Assembly: GCA_937980645.1 (NCBI GenBank) | Contig: CALJPQ010000010.1 | Span: 100,797-164,796 of the forward strand | From: an uncultured Saprospiraceae bacterium | GTDB lineage: Bacteria > Bacteroidota > Bacteroidia > Chitinophagales > Saprospiraceae | Direction of reading: 5' to 3' | DNA: 64,000 bases | Shown: positions 1 to 8,672 of the stretch, one piece after another | Numbering within the stretch: position 1 is the stretch's first letter | How the letters are laid out: each line of letters starts with the position of its first letter | Position numbers and translations under genes: made by a program | Notes under the pieces: generated by a model | What the model was told of the DNA's origin: nothing | Databases searched by the model: none | The model's input: the letters and a program-made list of their open reading frames with translations, nothing else

Positions 1-2470
1 TGTAAGTACCCGCCTGATCTACAATGGCTTGCGCATTACTAGCACCCGATATAATGCCCGGGCCACTCCACTGATAGGTAAAGTTCGGGCCTGTAGAGGT
101 GTTGCTGCCGCCGACGATGATCTGTGGGAAGTAGCAGTTGAGCACGTCATCGGGTCCGGCATCGGCTGTGGGTGGCTGAATGTCGCGCTGGACGTTGGCC
201 GTGGCCGTTGTGGTGCAGCCGTTTTGGGTGTTGGTGATAAGCAGCGTGTAAGCGCCCGGCTGGTTGACCACCGGACTGGGCCCATTGCCGCCCGACACGA
301 TGCCCGGGCCACTCCACTGGTAAGTGAAGTTAGGTCCTGTGCTGGAGCCCGCCGAGCTCAGGGTTACCTGCGCAGCGTAGCAGTTGAGAACACCGGGCTG
401 GCCCAATTGCACTATGGGCTTGGCAGCATCTTCAAGCACCTGCACGGAGGCGGCGCTAGTGCAACCATTCTGAGTATTGGTAACCAGCAGTTGATACACC
501 CCGGCGGCATTGATCTGAGGCGTTAGCGTCGTGGCACCACTAACGATATTGCCACCATTGATGGGCGTCCATTGATAGGTAAAATTAGCCCCCTGGCTTG
601 AAGCCGAACCATCGAGGTTTAGGTTCGGATTAGTGCAGTTGAGTGTCTGGTTTGGACCGGCATTGGCCACAGGCGCCACCTGGTCAGCAGTTACAGTTAC
701 AGAAGCCGAAGCCGAGCAGCTATTGCCAGTATTCGTAACAACCAAAGTATAAGTACCGCCGGAGCCGATGACCGGCTGCAAGGTATTGGCGCCCGAAAGG
801 ATCTGACCATTTTGCGTACCCCACTGGTAGGTAAATCCGCTGCCTGAGCTGGAGCTGGTAGCATCTAAAACTTGCTGCGGCTGGAAGCAGGTGAGCAGCG
901 TTGGCGGCGCGATAGCGACAGTAGGCAGCGTCAAGTTAGACGTTACGCTGACGCTGGCTGAGTTGGTGCAGCCGTTGCTTTCGTTCGTAACGACGAGGGT
1001 ATATGTTCCAGCCGTGGTTACGGTAGGTGTCAAAGTGTTTGCCCCGGCTGCAATGTTCCCATTGTTAGTCGTCCATTGGTAACGGAAGTTAGCTCCAATA
1101 CTGGAACCTGCTCCTGAGAGCTGGAGTACAGGTGTGGCGCAGTTGATGACGCCAGGAGTATTCGCCACGGCCGCGGGCTGGGTCTTGTTCTGAGCAATCA
1201 CCGTGGAGGCCGAGGCCGTGCAGCCCGTTTGCGTGTTGGTTACCAGCAGGGTGTAAGTTCCCGGCTGATCCAATAAAATGCTGGGGGTATTCGCACCGCT
1301 GATGATGTTTCCACCCGGTGAGGCTGTCCACTGGTACGTAATGTTGGGTAGCACGATGGTGTTCGGGTCGCCCAACTGGATTTGCGGCTGGTTACACGTC
1401 AGTGTACCTGGTTCACCGGCATTGACGATAGGTGGCGTGGTGTTTTCCGTCACCAGCACCGATGCGGAAGCCGTACAGTTGTTGAAGAGGTTGGTTACAA
1501 CAATGGAATACGAACCAGGAGCATTCACCACCGGAGTATAGGTATTATGTCCGCTGACGATGTTACCTCCAGCGGTTGCCGTCCAGAAGAAGCTGTACTG
1601 CGGCCCCTGCGACGACTGGGTAGCATCGAGCGTAACGGTGGGATTGTTACAAGTGATTTGCTGGTTCACCACAATGACGGCGGCCGGGTCGGTGAAATCC
1701 AGGCCGATAAAGACGCTGGCGGAGCCGGTGCAGCCGTTTTGCAGGTTAGTAACGATGAGCGTATAGTCACCTTCCTCGACGACGATGACGCTTGGGCCAG
1801 CCTGGCCGGAGAAGAAACCGCCGTTGAGGGTCGTCCACTGATAGGCGTAGTTGCCGCCGGCGGGCAAGGCGCTGCCATTAAGCGTTACCTGCGAATTGGT
1901 GCAGGTCAGGATACCCGGCGGTGCAGGCGTGATGATGGCCGTGGGTGGCGTGTTGTTCAGCCCAACGACGACACTACTGGTGCTGGTGCAACCATTTTGG
2001 GTGTTCGTAACAAGCAGGTTATAGGTGGCCGGGCTCGATACAATGGGTGTAGTAGTTGTGGCACCACTGACAATATTTCCACCTGGGCCGGCCGTCCACT
2101 GGTAGGTAAAGTTGGGACCTGAGGAGGAGGCCGTACCGTCGAGCGTTACGTTAGTGATGGCGCAGGTAATGGTTTGCGGCGGTCCTGCCGAGGCTGTGGG
2201 TGGCGTTCTGTCAGCAGTTACCTGGGTGGTAGCGGTGGACGTACATCCGTTCGTAGTGTTGCGCACCGTCAGGGTGTAGTTGCCGGGTTGGTTGACCACA
2301 GGGTTGAGGGTGTTGGCACCGCTGACGATATTACCTCCTCCACTGGCCACCCACTGATAGGTGAAGTTTGGCCCCAGAGAGGAGCCGCTGCCGTCGAGGG
2401 TTTGCGTAGTAACAGCGCACGTAATCACGCCCGGTGGCGCTATAGCAGCCGTAGGCGGTGTCAGGTTACC
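1..2470 (-). repeat. Tandem Ig/PKD-like repeat array inside the giant adhesin
   Basis: About ten units of 236-260 bp (mean near 252 bp, 84 residues) follow one another. They can be counted from the recurring YQW motif, encoded near 82, 318, 572, 824, 1075, 1331, 1586, 1838, 2098 and 2352. Each unit has a Cys near its start (LNC or ITC), then DGSxSSxGxNFTYQW, then NPVVxQPGTYTLLVTNTxNGC with a second Cys. The units differ in DNA sequence, so this is an old protein repeat and not a recent DNA duplication. The array continues past the left edge. Confidence 0.85.
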
Positions 2471-4954
2471 CGGCACCGTAGCCGAGGCCGTGTTGGTGCA
2501 GCCCGACTGGTCGGTAACAGTAACAGTATAGATGCCTGCTGACAGGCCAGAGGGATCTTGCACCTGCGCTCCATTACTCCAGTTATAGCTGTAGTTCGGG
2601 AAGCCCCCTGTAACATTCAGGTCAATGCTGCCGCTGTTAGGGTTAAAGCAATTGGTACCACTCACTCCCGCGATAGTAGGCGTCAGCGGGTTAGGTGCAA
2701 TAATGGTAAATGTTCGGGAGCGCGAACATCCTGCCGCGTCCGTTACCGTTACGGTATAAGTCCCCGCCGTCAGGTTAGTCGGATTAGCCGTATTGGGCGG
2801 AATAGCCACCGGCCCACTCCAGTTGTAGGCGTAAGGCCCGGTACCTCCCGTTACCGTCGTCTGGATAGAGCCGTTGGCAGAGGTAGCACACTGCACATTA
2901 CTGGGTGTACCGCTCAAAGCCAGGTCAGACATGCGCACGGTTAGCGCACCCTGCCCGGTACCTATACAGCCCATAGAGTCCTCCACCATATGTACCTGGT
3001 AAAGGCCGGGTTGGCTGATGGTGAGGAAGAACGGATTCTCCGTAATGTCGTAGAGGGTAGGTTGTACGACACCGTTAATTTTGTATTCAAAATTGAACGG
3101 CCCTGAACCAATGAAATTAATGCGAATAAGCGCTGTATCTCCTGGTTCGCACAGCACCGGGGCTGGCGGGAACAGCTGTGCTACCGGTAGCGGCCGTACA
3201 TTGATGCGGGCTGTAACCACCTTCGTCTTGCCGCAGGCATCGGTTACGGTTACACGCACATTCGTGGAGGTGCCCACGAAGAGCGTCGTAGTGGTTTCGG
3301 TCGAACCATTTTGCCACTGGTACGTGTAGGGCGGCACTCCATCAATGGCTTCTACGCCCACGGTGGCCGTACCCTGCCCGCAAATAGTTACGGTGTCTGG
3401 TTTTGCGTCCAGGACGGGCAAATCCATGATAATGAGTGTTGGCTCTGCCTTTTCGCACGAGCAAGAGTTGTTGATGGTCAGAATGATGGTCTCATCGCCT
3501 TCCAGAATGCCATCGCTCAGGATACGAACGACGTAAACCACTTCTTGCTGACCTGCCGGGATCACCGCAACGAGCGGAAGGCCCGTATAGTCCACACCGT
3601 AAGTGGCCGTGCCGCCAATCGTATATTGCACAGCCAGCGGCGAGTTAAGGTTGCCCCGGCGCGTAAAGCGGATGCGTACGGTGCCACAGTCTTCAAAAAC
3701 GCGGTCCACATCCGTGCTACCGTTTACCTCCCATTCGGCCTTTACGTTACCACCTGCAGAGAAGGAATTAGCGGCCAGAAATACCGCCGAGTCCCACACA
3801 CCGTCGCCAACATCAGCAATTTTCAGTTTCATACGATACGTCTCGCACGGGATAACGTTGGCCGTAGCCGTAAAGCGGCGGGTGAAGCCATCGTACTGTA
3901 CTTCATTGACGGCAGGCCCATTAGCCGGCTGCTGACCGCAGAGATTACCACTCGAAGCGGGCTGATTGTTGACATAAAAAGCCGAATAGGATTGATGGTT
4001 GACATTGTTGATGGCGATAGGTACGTTCGTATTGGGAATAACAGCAATATTCTCTTGCCCTCCCGGAATACCTGGGCCTGAGATGAAAAATCCAAACACG
4101 TCGTTGTACTGCGTGCCCACATATTCGCAATACTCCTCCGAAGCAAACACGAACTGGAAGGCAATTTGCGCCTGTGTAGGTCTAAAGTCGAACTCAAACC
4201 CTGCGCGGTCAAAGAGCGCACCATTGGTCAATAAGGCCAGGTCGGGATCGGGAGTGGAAATACCATAGCCAGCGCTGGCCCCGTCGGAGTTGTTCGGACC
4301 GGGCGCGACTTGAATGCCGCCGGTAGCAATGATGACGCCCGTATTGATACCAATGTTGGTTTGCCCGTTGGTAAAGGTACCTATTTGGTCGCCTACCCCT
4401 AATGGGGTGATGTTGGAAACATCGAAGCAGTCTCCCCCTATAAGTACGTCTTTAATCAGCTCCTCCGCCGAGGCACCTGCCTGTACCTGTAATACCGCTG
4501 CCGAGGACTCGAATAACTCTCGCCAATGCTTTTTAACGCAAGTCTGGCACTGAATGGTAATATAGTGGCTGGGCGGATTGTCGTCAGGCCAGGCGCAATC
4601 GTAATCTAGCCAGAAATCCATGACTGCGCTAGCCGCCTTAAACACAAGCGAATGGGCGATTGCGTCGTAGCTTAATACCGGTATATCAGGGTCGGCCATG
4701 CGAGGTGTCGGCCGGCAAGCACCTAAAGAAGGATCATCAGGAATAATGAGGGCGTAGGACTCACCTACAATCAGGCGCTCGATGCGGAGCATTTGGCGCG
4801 GCTGGCGAGCCGTAATGATGTGCCGCTGTTTGTGCCCATCAATCGTTAAGGGACTCTCTTTTTCAGCGTCGTTCGAGCCTTGCCCCCAAAGGGGGCACGC
4901 CGAAAGCAGGATTACGGTCAGGAAAGCGCAGGAACGGGATGTAAAGAGGCTCAT
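1..4954 (-). CDS. Giant surface adhesin, choice-of-anchor L plus Calx-beta, SprB and Ig-like repeats (3' end outside window)
   Basis: The reading frame stays open from the ATG at 4954 to the left edge: 1651 codons with no stop. It starts with a signal peptide (MSLFTSRSCAFLTVILLS...). Residues about 165-345 are a choice-of-anchor L domain, with the diagnostic QIAFQFVFASEEY and YNDVFGFFISGPG. A Calx-beta-like stretch follows (TYGVDYTGLP, then EGDETIILTI) near residues 450-500, then two SprB-type repeats (YNWSNG or YNWSGP with AGTYTVTVTDAAGC). About ten Ig/PKD-like repeats of roughly 84 residues come next. Such proteins are exported by the type IX system and act in gliding or attachment; that role is family knowledge. 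The end, and so the sorting domain, lies beyond position 1. Rightward frames here look open only because of the repeat composition and are shadows. Confidence 0.93.
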   Translation of the reverse strand, partial: MSLFTSRSCAFLTVILLSACPLWGQGSNDAEKESPLTIDGHKQRHIITARQPRQMLRIERLIVGESYALIIPDDPSLGACRPTPRMADPDIPVLSYDAIAHSLVFKAASAVMDFWLDYDCAWPDDNPPSHYITIQCQTCVKKHWRELFESSAAVLQVQAGASAEELIKDVLIGGDCFDVSNITPLGVGDQIGTFTNGQTNIGINTGVIIATGGIQVAPGPNNSDGASAGYGISTPDPDLALLTNGALFDRAGFEFDFRPTQAQIAFQFVFASEEYCEYVGTQYNDVFGFFISGPGIPGGQENIAVIPNTNVPIAINNVNHQSYSAFYVNNQPASSGNLCGQQPANGPAVNEVQYDGFTRRFTATANVIPCETYRMKLKIADVGDGVWDSAVFLAANSFSAGGNVKAEWEVNGSTDVDRVFEDCGTVRIRFTRRGNLNSPLAVQYTIGGTATYGVDYTGLPLVAVIPAGQQEVVYVVRILSDGILEGDETIILTINNSCSCEKAEPTLIIMDLPVLDAKPDTVTICGQGTATVGVEAIDGVPPYTYQWQNGSTETTTTLFVGTSTNVRVTVTDACGKTKVVTARINVRPLPVAQLFPPAPVLCEPGDTALIRINFIGSGPFNFEYKINGVVQPTLYDITENPFFLTISQPGLYQVHMVEDSMGCIGTGQGALTVRMSDLALSGTPSNVQCATSANGSIQTTVTGGTGPYAYNWSGPVAIPPNTANPTNLTAGTYTVTVTDAAGCSRSRTFTIIAPNPLTPTIAGVSGTNCFNPNSGSIDLNVTGGFPNYSYNWSNGAQVQDPSGLSAGIYTVTVTDQSGCTNTASATVPGNLTPPTAAIAPPGVITCAVTTQTLDGSGSSLGPNFTYQWVASGGGNIVSGANTLNPVVNQPGNYTLTVRNTTNGCTSTATTQVTADRTPPTASAGPPQTITCAITNVTLDGTASSSGPNFTYQWTAGPGGNIVSGATTTTPIVSSPATYNLLVTNTQNGCTSTSSVVVGLNNTPPTAIITPAPPGILTCTNSQVTLNGSALPAGGNYAYQWTTLNGGFFSGQAGPSVIVVEEGDYTLIVTNLQNGCTGSASVFIGLDFTDPAAVIVVNQQITCNNPTVTLDATQSSQGPQYSFFWTATAGGNIVSGHNTYTPVVNAPGSYSIVVTNLFNNCTASASVLVTENTTPPIVNAGEPGTLTCNQPQIQLGDPNTIVLPNITYQWTASPGGNIISGANTPSILLDQPGTYTLLVTNTQTGCTASASTVIAQNKTQPAAVANTPGVINCATPVLQLSGAGSSIGANFRYQWTTNNGNIAAGANTLTPTVTTAGTYTLVVTNESNGCTNSASVSVTSNLTLPTVAIAPPTLLTCFQPQQVLDATSSSSGSGFTYQWGTQNGQILSGANTLQPVIGSGGTYTLVVTNTGNSCSASASVTVTADQVAPVANAGPNQTLNCTNPNLNLDGSASSQGANFTYQWTPINGGNIVSGATTLTPQINAAGVYQLLVTNTQNGCTSAASVQVLEDAAKPIVQLGQPGVLNCYAAQVTLSSAGSSTGPNFTYQWSGPGIVSGGNGPSPVVNQPGAYTLLITNTQNGCTTTATANVQRDIQPPTADAGPDDVLNCYFPQIIVGGSNTSTGPNFTYQWSGPGIISGASNAQAIVDQAGTY

Positions 4955-5103
4955 AAGGATGCTGTTTTGTGTGTAAGCCTGATGTATTAGATATTAGAAA
5001 CCATCGGATGAGAACCCATACAATACAATAGGTAGGCATCCGGATACTACTTCCAAGAAGATCGCTGCAAAAAAAGGAGAACTTTTGGCGAAGCAATTTT
5101 TCT

Positions 5104-5111
5104 CAAAATTA
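5104..5111 (-). promoter_or_regulatory. Possible -7 box for the giant adhesin gene
   Basis: On the minus strand this reads TAATTTTG, which fits the Bacteroidota -7 consensus TAnnTTTG. It lies about 150 nt upstream of the adhesin ATG at 4954. No convincing -33 TTTG is seen at the right distance, so the call is weak. Confidence 0.3.
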
Positions 5112-5232
5112 GATTACAAGAGTAAGTAGAGCCCGCTACATGTTATCTTACAAGCCAACAAGACTAGGGGGAATTGCCGCCAATTCGCGGGCAAGATTAA
5201 GAAATGTCGTAGAATACAGAACATATTTTAAC

Positions 5233-5264
5233 AAAAAAAACGCCGCAGGCCTTTTTGCGCGGCG
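5233..5264 (-). terminator. Orphan leftward intrinsic terminator
   Basis: On the minus strand, CGCCGC pairs with GCGGCG around a 12-nt loop and is followed by eight T residues. This is a textbook intrinsic terminator, but the next gene on its right is corA on the opposite strand. It must therefore end a leftward transcript that has no protein gene, or be inactive. Confidence 0.7.
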
Positions 5265-5455
5265 ATAAGTGTTGATTTTTAACCACCAAAACATGAAGGT
5301 TTTTTATTTCCTGAAGACTTGCAGGTACCTCTCCAATTCAAGGATGCTCAGACGACGGACATATACTGCCTCTTGTACTCTCACCGCCAAGGATGTACTA
5401 CGTTGCGTTATCGGTCATAAATTCTCTGCGAGGCTTTCTGTTTTCAGGTTCGGCT
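5265..5455 (-). other. Gene-free stretch, candidate small RNA locus
   Basis: No coding region was found between 4955 and 5548. The part between the orphan terminator and the corA promoter can fold on the minus strand. CCTGAAAAC (about 5449-5441) pairs with GTCTTCAGG (about 5319-5311) apart from one mismatch, and an inner hairpin CCTTG...CAAGAGG lies near 5390-5365. Together with the terminator this suggests a transcript of 150-250 nt. I could not match it to 6S, SRP, RNase P or tmRNA, and no minus-strand promoter is obvious. Confidence 0.25.
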
Positions 5456-5463
5456 TACCTTTG
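5456..5463 (+). promoter_or_regulatory. Promoter -7 box of the corA operon
   Basis: TACCTTTG is a perfect TAnnTTTG -7 box, with a TTTC at 5434-5437 (18-nt spacing) in the -33 place. It sits about 85 nt upstream of the corA start codon and should drive corA and the coupled gene after it. Confidence 0.6.
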
Positions 5464-5548
5464 CGCCGCCAACACGTAAACGCTGGGAAGAGTACCCTTT
5501 CGGTGCTCAGAAAGCATAATTTTTCACCCATTCAACGCTCTATGGACA

Positions 5549-6499
5549 GTGATCCGCTACTACGCACGCGAAAAACGACGACTCGTGGAACTGCCCGAGC
5601 TGGAGCCTGGTTGCTGGGTGGACCTGACACCTCCTTTTGCCCCAGAAGAGCTGGAGGAAATCGCCCGCTTGCTTGAGTTTGATGTCGCCTTCTTGACCGA
5701 CTCACTTGACCTGGACGAACGCGCCCGATATGAGCGCGACGGTGATGTGCGTTTTATCCTCATCAATACACCCGTGTTCAACGAAAACGCGGACCATGCC
5801 AACGAGGCCATCTTCATCACCGTACCTATCGGCATCATCCTGACTATCGAAAACGTCCTGACCATCTCAGCCTTTGAAACACCCGTGCTTGAGGTCTTCC
5901 GCCAGGGCAAAATCCGACGCTTCGACCCTGCCGACGAAAAGCGGTTTGTACTGCAAATCCTGGAGCAAAACGTGTATTACTACCTCTCCTACCTTAAAAA
6001 ACTCAACCTGCGGCGCAACATCATTGAAAAAGAGCTGATGCACTCCAGCCGAAACGAAGAGATCAAGCAAATGCTCGCTATCGAAAAAAGTCTGGTTTAC
6101 TTCGTCAATTCTCTGAATGCCAATGAGTTATTAAAAATGAAAATGAAGCGCACGGATTTTCTACACATCAACGGCGACGAAGACCTGACGGATCTGTTTG
6201 AGGACATCATCATTGACAACTCACAGGCGCTTTCGATGGCCAACGTCTATACGAACATCCTGAGCGGCACGATGGATGCCTATTCCAGCATTATTTCCAA
6301 TAACCTGAGCGTAGTCATCCACCGGCTCACCGTAATCACCGTAGTGCTCATGGTGCCTACGCTGATATCGTCGTATTTCGGCATGAACATTGATAACGGC
6401 GTGCCAGACAAACCCTGGATGTTTTACCTCACTATCCTGCTATCCGGGCTGATTACGGCCCTCCTATACTGGGTAATGAAAAAACGTAAAGTGCTCTGA
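5549..6499 (+). CDS. corA: CorA-family magnesium/divalent cation channel
   Basis: This 316-residue protein belongs to the CorA family of pentameric inner-membrane Mg2+/Co2+ channels. It has a long acidic and helical N-terminal cytoplasmic part (residues 1-250). Two C-terminal transmembrane helices follow, near 255-280 and 290-310, joined by the signature loop YFGMN at about residue 277, and then a basic tail (KKRKVL). Length and layout are normal for the family. The start is a GTG at 5549; an ATG at 5542 is out of frame and no ribosome binding site is visible, as is usual in Bacteroidota. The stop overlaps the next ATG by one base, so translation of the two is probably coupled. Confident family call; the ion preference is inferred. 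Confidence 0.93.
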   Translation: MIRYYAREKRRLVELPELEPGCWVDLTPPFAPEELEEIARLLEFDVAFLTDSLDLDERARYERDGDVRFILINTPVFNENADHANEAIFITVPIGIILTIENVLTISAFETPVLEVFRQGKIRRFDPADEKRFVLQILEQNVYYYLSYLKKLNLRRNIIEKELMHSSRNEEIKQMLAIEKSLVYFVNSLNANELLKMKMKRTDFLHINGDEDLTDLFEDIIIDNSQALSMANVYTNILSGTMDAYSSIISNNLSVVIHRLTVITVVLMVPTLISSYFGMNIDNGVPDKPWMFYLTILLSGLITALLYWVMKKRKVL

Positions 6500-6903
6500 T
6501 GACTCTGCTCTCTCACATTCGAGCACATTCCCTGACGCGCACATGGTGCACGCTGATGGCGCTGTACCTCTCCAACATCTGCGCCGACGCGCCCGACCCA
6601 GGCCTGCCGGGCACGCCGGAAAATCTGGCTTACAACGACATCGAGTCAGTAGTGGAAATACTCTTAGAGCATGCGCTGCACTTCGAAAATGCAGTGCCCG
6701 AACACGATGATGCTGACTGCGAACAGCCTGAAAATACCCGTCCTGCCAAAGCTGCGGCGCCGTTTATCTTAGAAAGCACCTCGCCCTCTGCTCTAGCCAT
6801 GGCACTCCCGACATGTGCCCCCAAAATTCAGGCCCTGCCCGATGCAAGCCTCCTGCCCTCACCCGCCTACGACGTCTTTACCCCACCTCCCGAGGCGGCC
6901 TGA
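6499..6903 (+). CDS. Hypothetical protein translationally coupled to corA
   Basis: This 134-residue reading frame begins in an ATGA overlap with the corA stop codon, the usual sign of translational coupling. I do not recognise the family. The N-terminus (TWCTLMALYLSNICADAPD) could be a short signal peptide or a weak membrane segment. The middle is acidic (IESVVEILLEHALHF, then PEHDDADCEQPE) and the rest is rich in Pro and Ala with no strong fold. Support for the gene is its position and the coupled start, not homology. It might be a small envelope partner of the channel; that is a guess. Confidence 0.5.
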   Translation: MTLLSHIRAHSLTRTWCTLMALYLSNICADAPDPGLPGTPENLAYNDIESVVEILLEHALHFENAVPEHDDADCEQPENTRPAKAAAPFILESTSPSALAMALPTCAPKIQALPDASLLPSPAYDVFTPPPEAA

Positions 6904-7001
6904 GCTTCTCCTCTCCTACGCTTTCCTCTCATGTGCCACGTTAGCTTCTGGCGCTCTATTGGCTTTCCCATTTTGCCCAAAACAAGCATACCTTAATTAT
7001 T

Positions 7002-7868
7002 ATGAATACTCCATTCTGGAAATACTCCCTATTGGCTGCGCTATTTCTCCCGACAGCCTACCCGTCTTTTGCTCAAATTTCCAACGAAGTAGCGGACAGC
7101 CTGTACATCGCCGAAGTGCAGGATCACCACGAACCTGACAAAGTGCTGCATGCCGAACCGCTATTCATAGACCTCATCCGCGACCTCGGCGCCCGAAAGG
7201 GCGAGCGCGAATGGAACGTCGGATTGGGCCTGACCGATAACAACCGCTACGACAGCTATCTGGCCTTAGTCGAATACGAATGGGCGCCCATCAACCGCTT
7301 GGGTCTCGAGGTCGAACTGCCCTTTACGTTTTACTACAACCCCAATGGCAAAGGCGCTAACGACGAGCGCCCCTACAGCAAGCTCAACGGCCTGAAGTTG
7401 GCCGCTCAGTACACCTTTCTGGTCTCTCAAAAGTGGAAGACCTCTATGGCCATCGGTTACCTGCACGAGCTGGAGACTGCTCCTTTTCGCGAGCGTTCGC
7501 TGCGCTTTACGGGCAATCTGTACAATCCCTTTTTCGTAGGCGCCAAACGCTGGGGCAACAACTGGCACACCCTCATCTACGCCGGCCCGGTGCTTCACCA
7601 AGGCTTTGCCTCCGGAAAGTGGCACGCCGAAATGCAGTGGAATACCAACATTCACTACATGATTACGGGCACGCGCAATTTTGTTGGCGTAGAATTTAAT
7701 AAAGAGTTTAGCCAGGGGCATTTTCAGATGGTCATGCGCCCCCAGATGCGCTTGGGCATTGCAGATAATCTCCTCATTGGCATCGTCGTCGGCATACCTA
7801 CCAGCCGACAGAACGAGCGACTGAGCACGTTCTTGCGGCTAATCTATGAGCCGCCGCACCACCACTGA
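7002..7868 (+). CDS. Outer-membrane beta-barrel protein, function unknown
   Basis: The 288-residue product has a clear signal peptide (MNTPFWKYSLLAALFLPTAYPSFAQ) followed by HAEPLFIDLIRDLGARKGEREW. Long alternating strands typical of an outer-membrane barrel come after (NVGLGLTDNNRYDSYLALVE, LGLEVELPFTFYY, FVGVEFNKEF), and it ends in a His-rich tail. I take it as a porin-like or transporter-like protein, since the HAEPL...DLGAR start is shared by an uncharacterised Bacteroidota family. The gene lies 98 nt after the corA-coupled gene on the same strand, so a link to metal uptake is possible but unproven. It converges with rfbF, leaving an 8-nt gap. Confidence 0.7.
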   Translation: MNTPFWKYSLLAALFLPTAYPSFAQISNEVADSLYIAEVQDHHEPDKVLHAEPLFIDLIRDLGARKGEREWNVGLGLTDNNRYDSYLALVEYEWAPINRLGLEVELPFTFYYNPNGKGANDERPYSKLNGLKLAAQYTFLVSQKWKTSMAIGYLHELETAPFRERSLRFTGNLYNPFFVGAKRWGNNWHTLIYAGPVLHQGFASGKWHAEMQWNTNIHYMITGTRNFVGVEFNKEFSQGHFQMVMRPQMRLGIADNLLIGIVVGIPTSRQNERLSTFLRLIYEPPHHH

Positions 7869-7876
7869 GCATAGGC

Positions 7877-8653
7877 TCACCACAGTTTCCAGGGTGCCTG
7901 GCCGCTGCTCCATAGGCGGTCTAAGTTCATCTTGTCGCGCAGGGTATCCATCGGATGCCAAAAGCCGGGGTGCTGGTAGGTGAACAGTTCCCCATCGGCG
8001 GCCAGTTTTTCCAGGGGCGTGCGCTCGAAGATGGTGGCATCGCCCTCGGTGATGTAGTCAAATACTTTGTATTCGCACACAAAAAAGCCGGCATTGATCC
8101 AGCCGCCCTGGCCTTTGGGCTTCTCAACAAACTGGCTCACCTGACCGCCCTCACCGATGTCTAAGGCGCCGAAGCGGCCCTCGGGCTGGCTGGAGGTCAT
8201 GGTGATGGCGCGCCCGTGAGCGCGATGGAAGCGCAGCAGGGCGTTGATGTCCACGTTCGACACGCCGTCTCCGTAGGTGAGCATGAACGGTTCGCCCGGC
8301 TCGATGTAGGGCTTGGCGCGCAACACGCGCCCGCCCGTCATGGTATCCAGCCCGGTGTCGAGCAGCGTTACGCGCCAGGGCTCGCTGACGTTGTTGTGCA
8401 CCTGCATCTGGTTGGTACGCAGGTCGAACGTTACGTCGGAATGGTGCAGGAAGTACTGGGCAAAGTATTCCTTGATGACGTAAGCTTTGTAGCCACACAG
8501 TATAATAAAATCGGTGTGCCCGTAATGGCCGTAAATTTTCATGATGTGCCACAGGATGGGGCGACCGCCAATTTCGACCATGGGTTTGGGGCGCAGTCCG
8601 GTTTCTTCGCTCAAACGCGAGCCGTAACCGCCAGCGAGAATGAGTACTTTCAT
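7877..8653 (-). CDS. rfbF: Glucose-1-phosphate cytidylyltransferase
   Basis: RfbF makes CDP-glucose from CTP and glucose-1-phosphate, the first step towards CDP-linked 3,6-dideoxy or related sugars for surface polysaccharides. The 258-residue length is exactly that of the family. The nucleotidyltransferase signature LILAGGYGSRLSEET opens the protein, with RPKPMVEIGGRPILWHIMK next. TYGDGVSNVDINALL (metal and nucleotide site) and the C-terminal GFWHPMDTLRDK are also diagnostic. It is the last gene of the leftward polysaccharide cluster, 19 nt after the glycosyltransferase. The expected next enzymes (CDP-glucose 4,6-dehydratase RfbG and RfbH) are not in the window. Confidence 0.95.
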   Translation of the reverse strand: MKVLILAGGYGSRLSEETGLRPKPMVEIGGRPILWHIMKIYGHYGHTDFIILCGYKAYVIKEYFAQYFLHHSDVTFDLRTNQMQVHNNVSEPWRVTLLDTGLDTMTGGRVLRAKPYIEPGEPFMLTYGDGVSNVDINALLRFHRAHGRAITMTSSQPEGRFGALDIGEGGQVSQFVEKPKGQGGWINAGFFVCEYKVFDYITEGDATIFERTPLEKLAADGELFTYQHPGFWHPMDTLRDKMNLDRLWSSGQAPWKLW

Positions 8654-8672
8654 AAAGACCGTGTTATTGGGT

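Noticed and set aside
29..2122. Open rightward frames of 165 and 246 codons in the first 2 kb
   Set aside because: They lie opposite the repeat array of the giant adhesin, whose leftward frame is unbroken and rich in recognisable motifs. They are shadows caused by repetitive composition.
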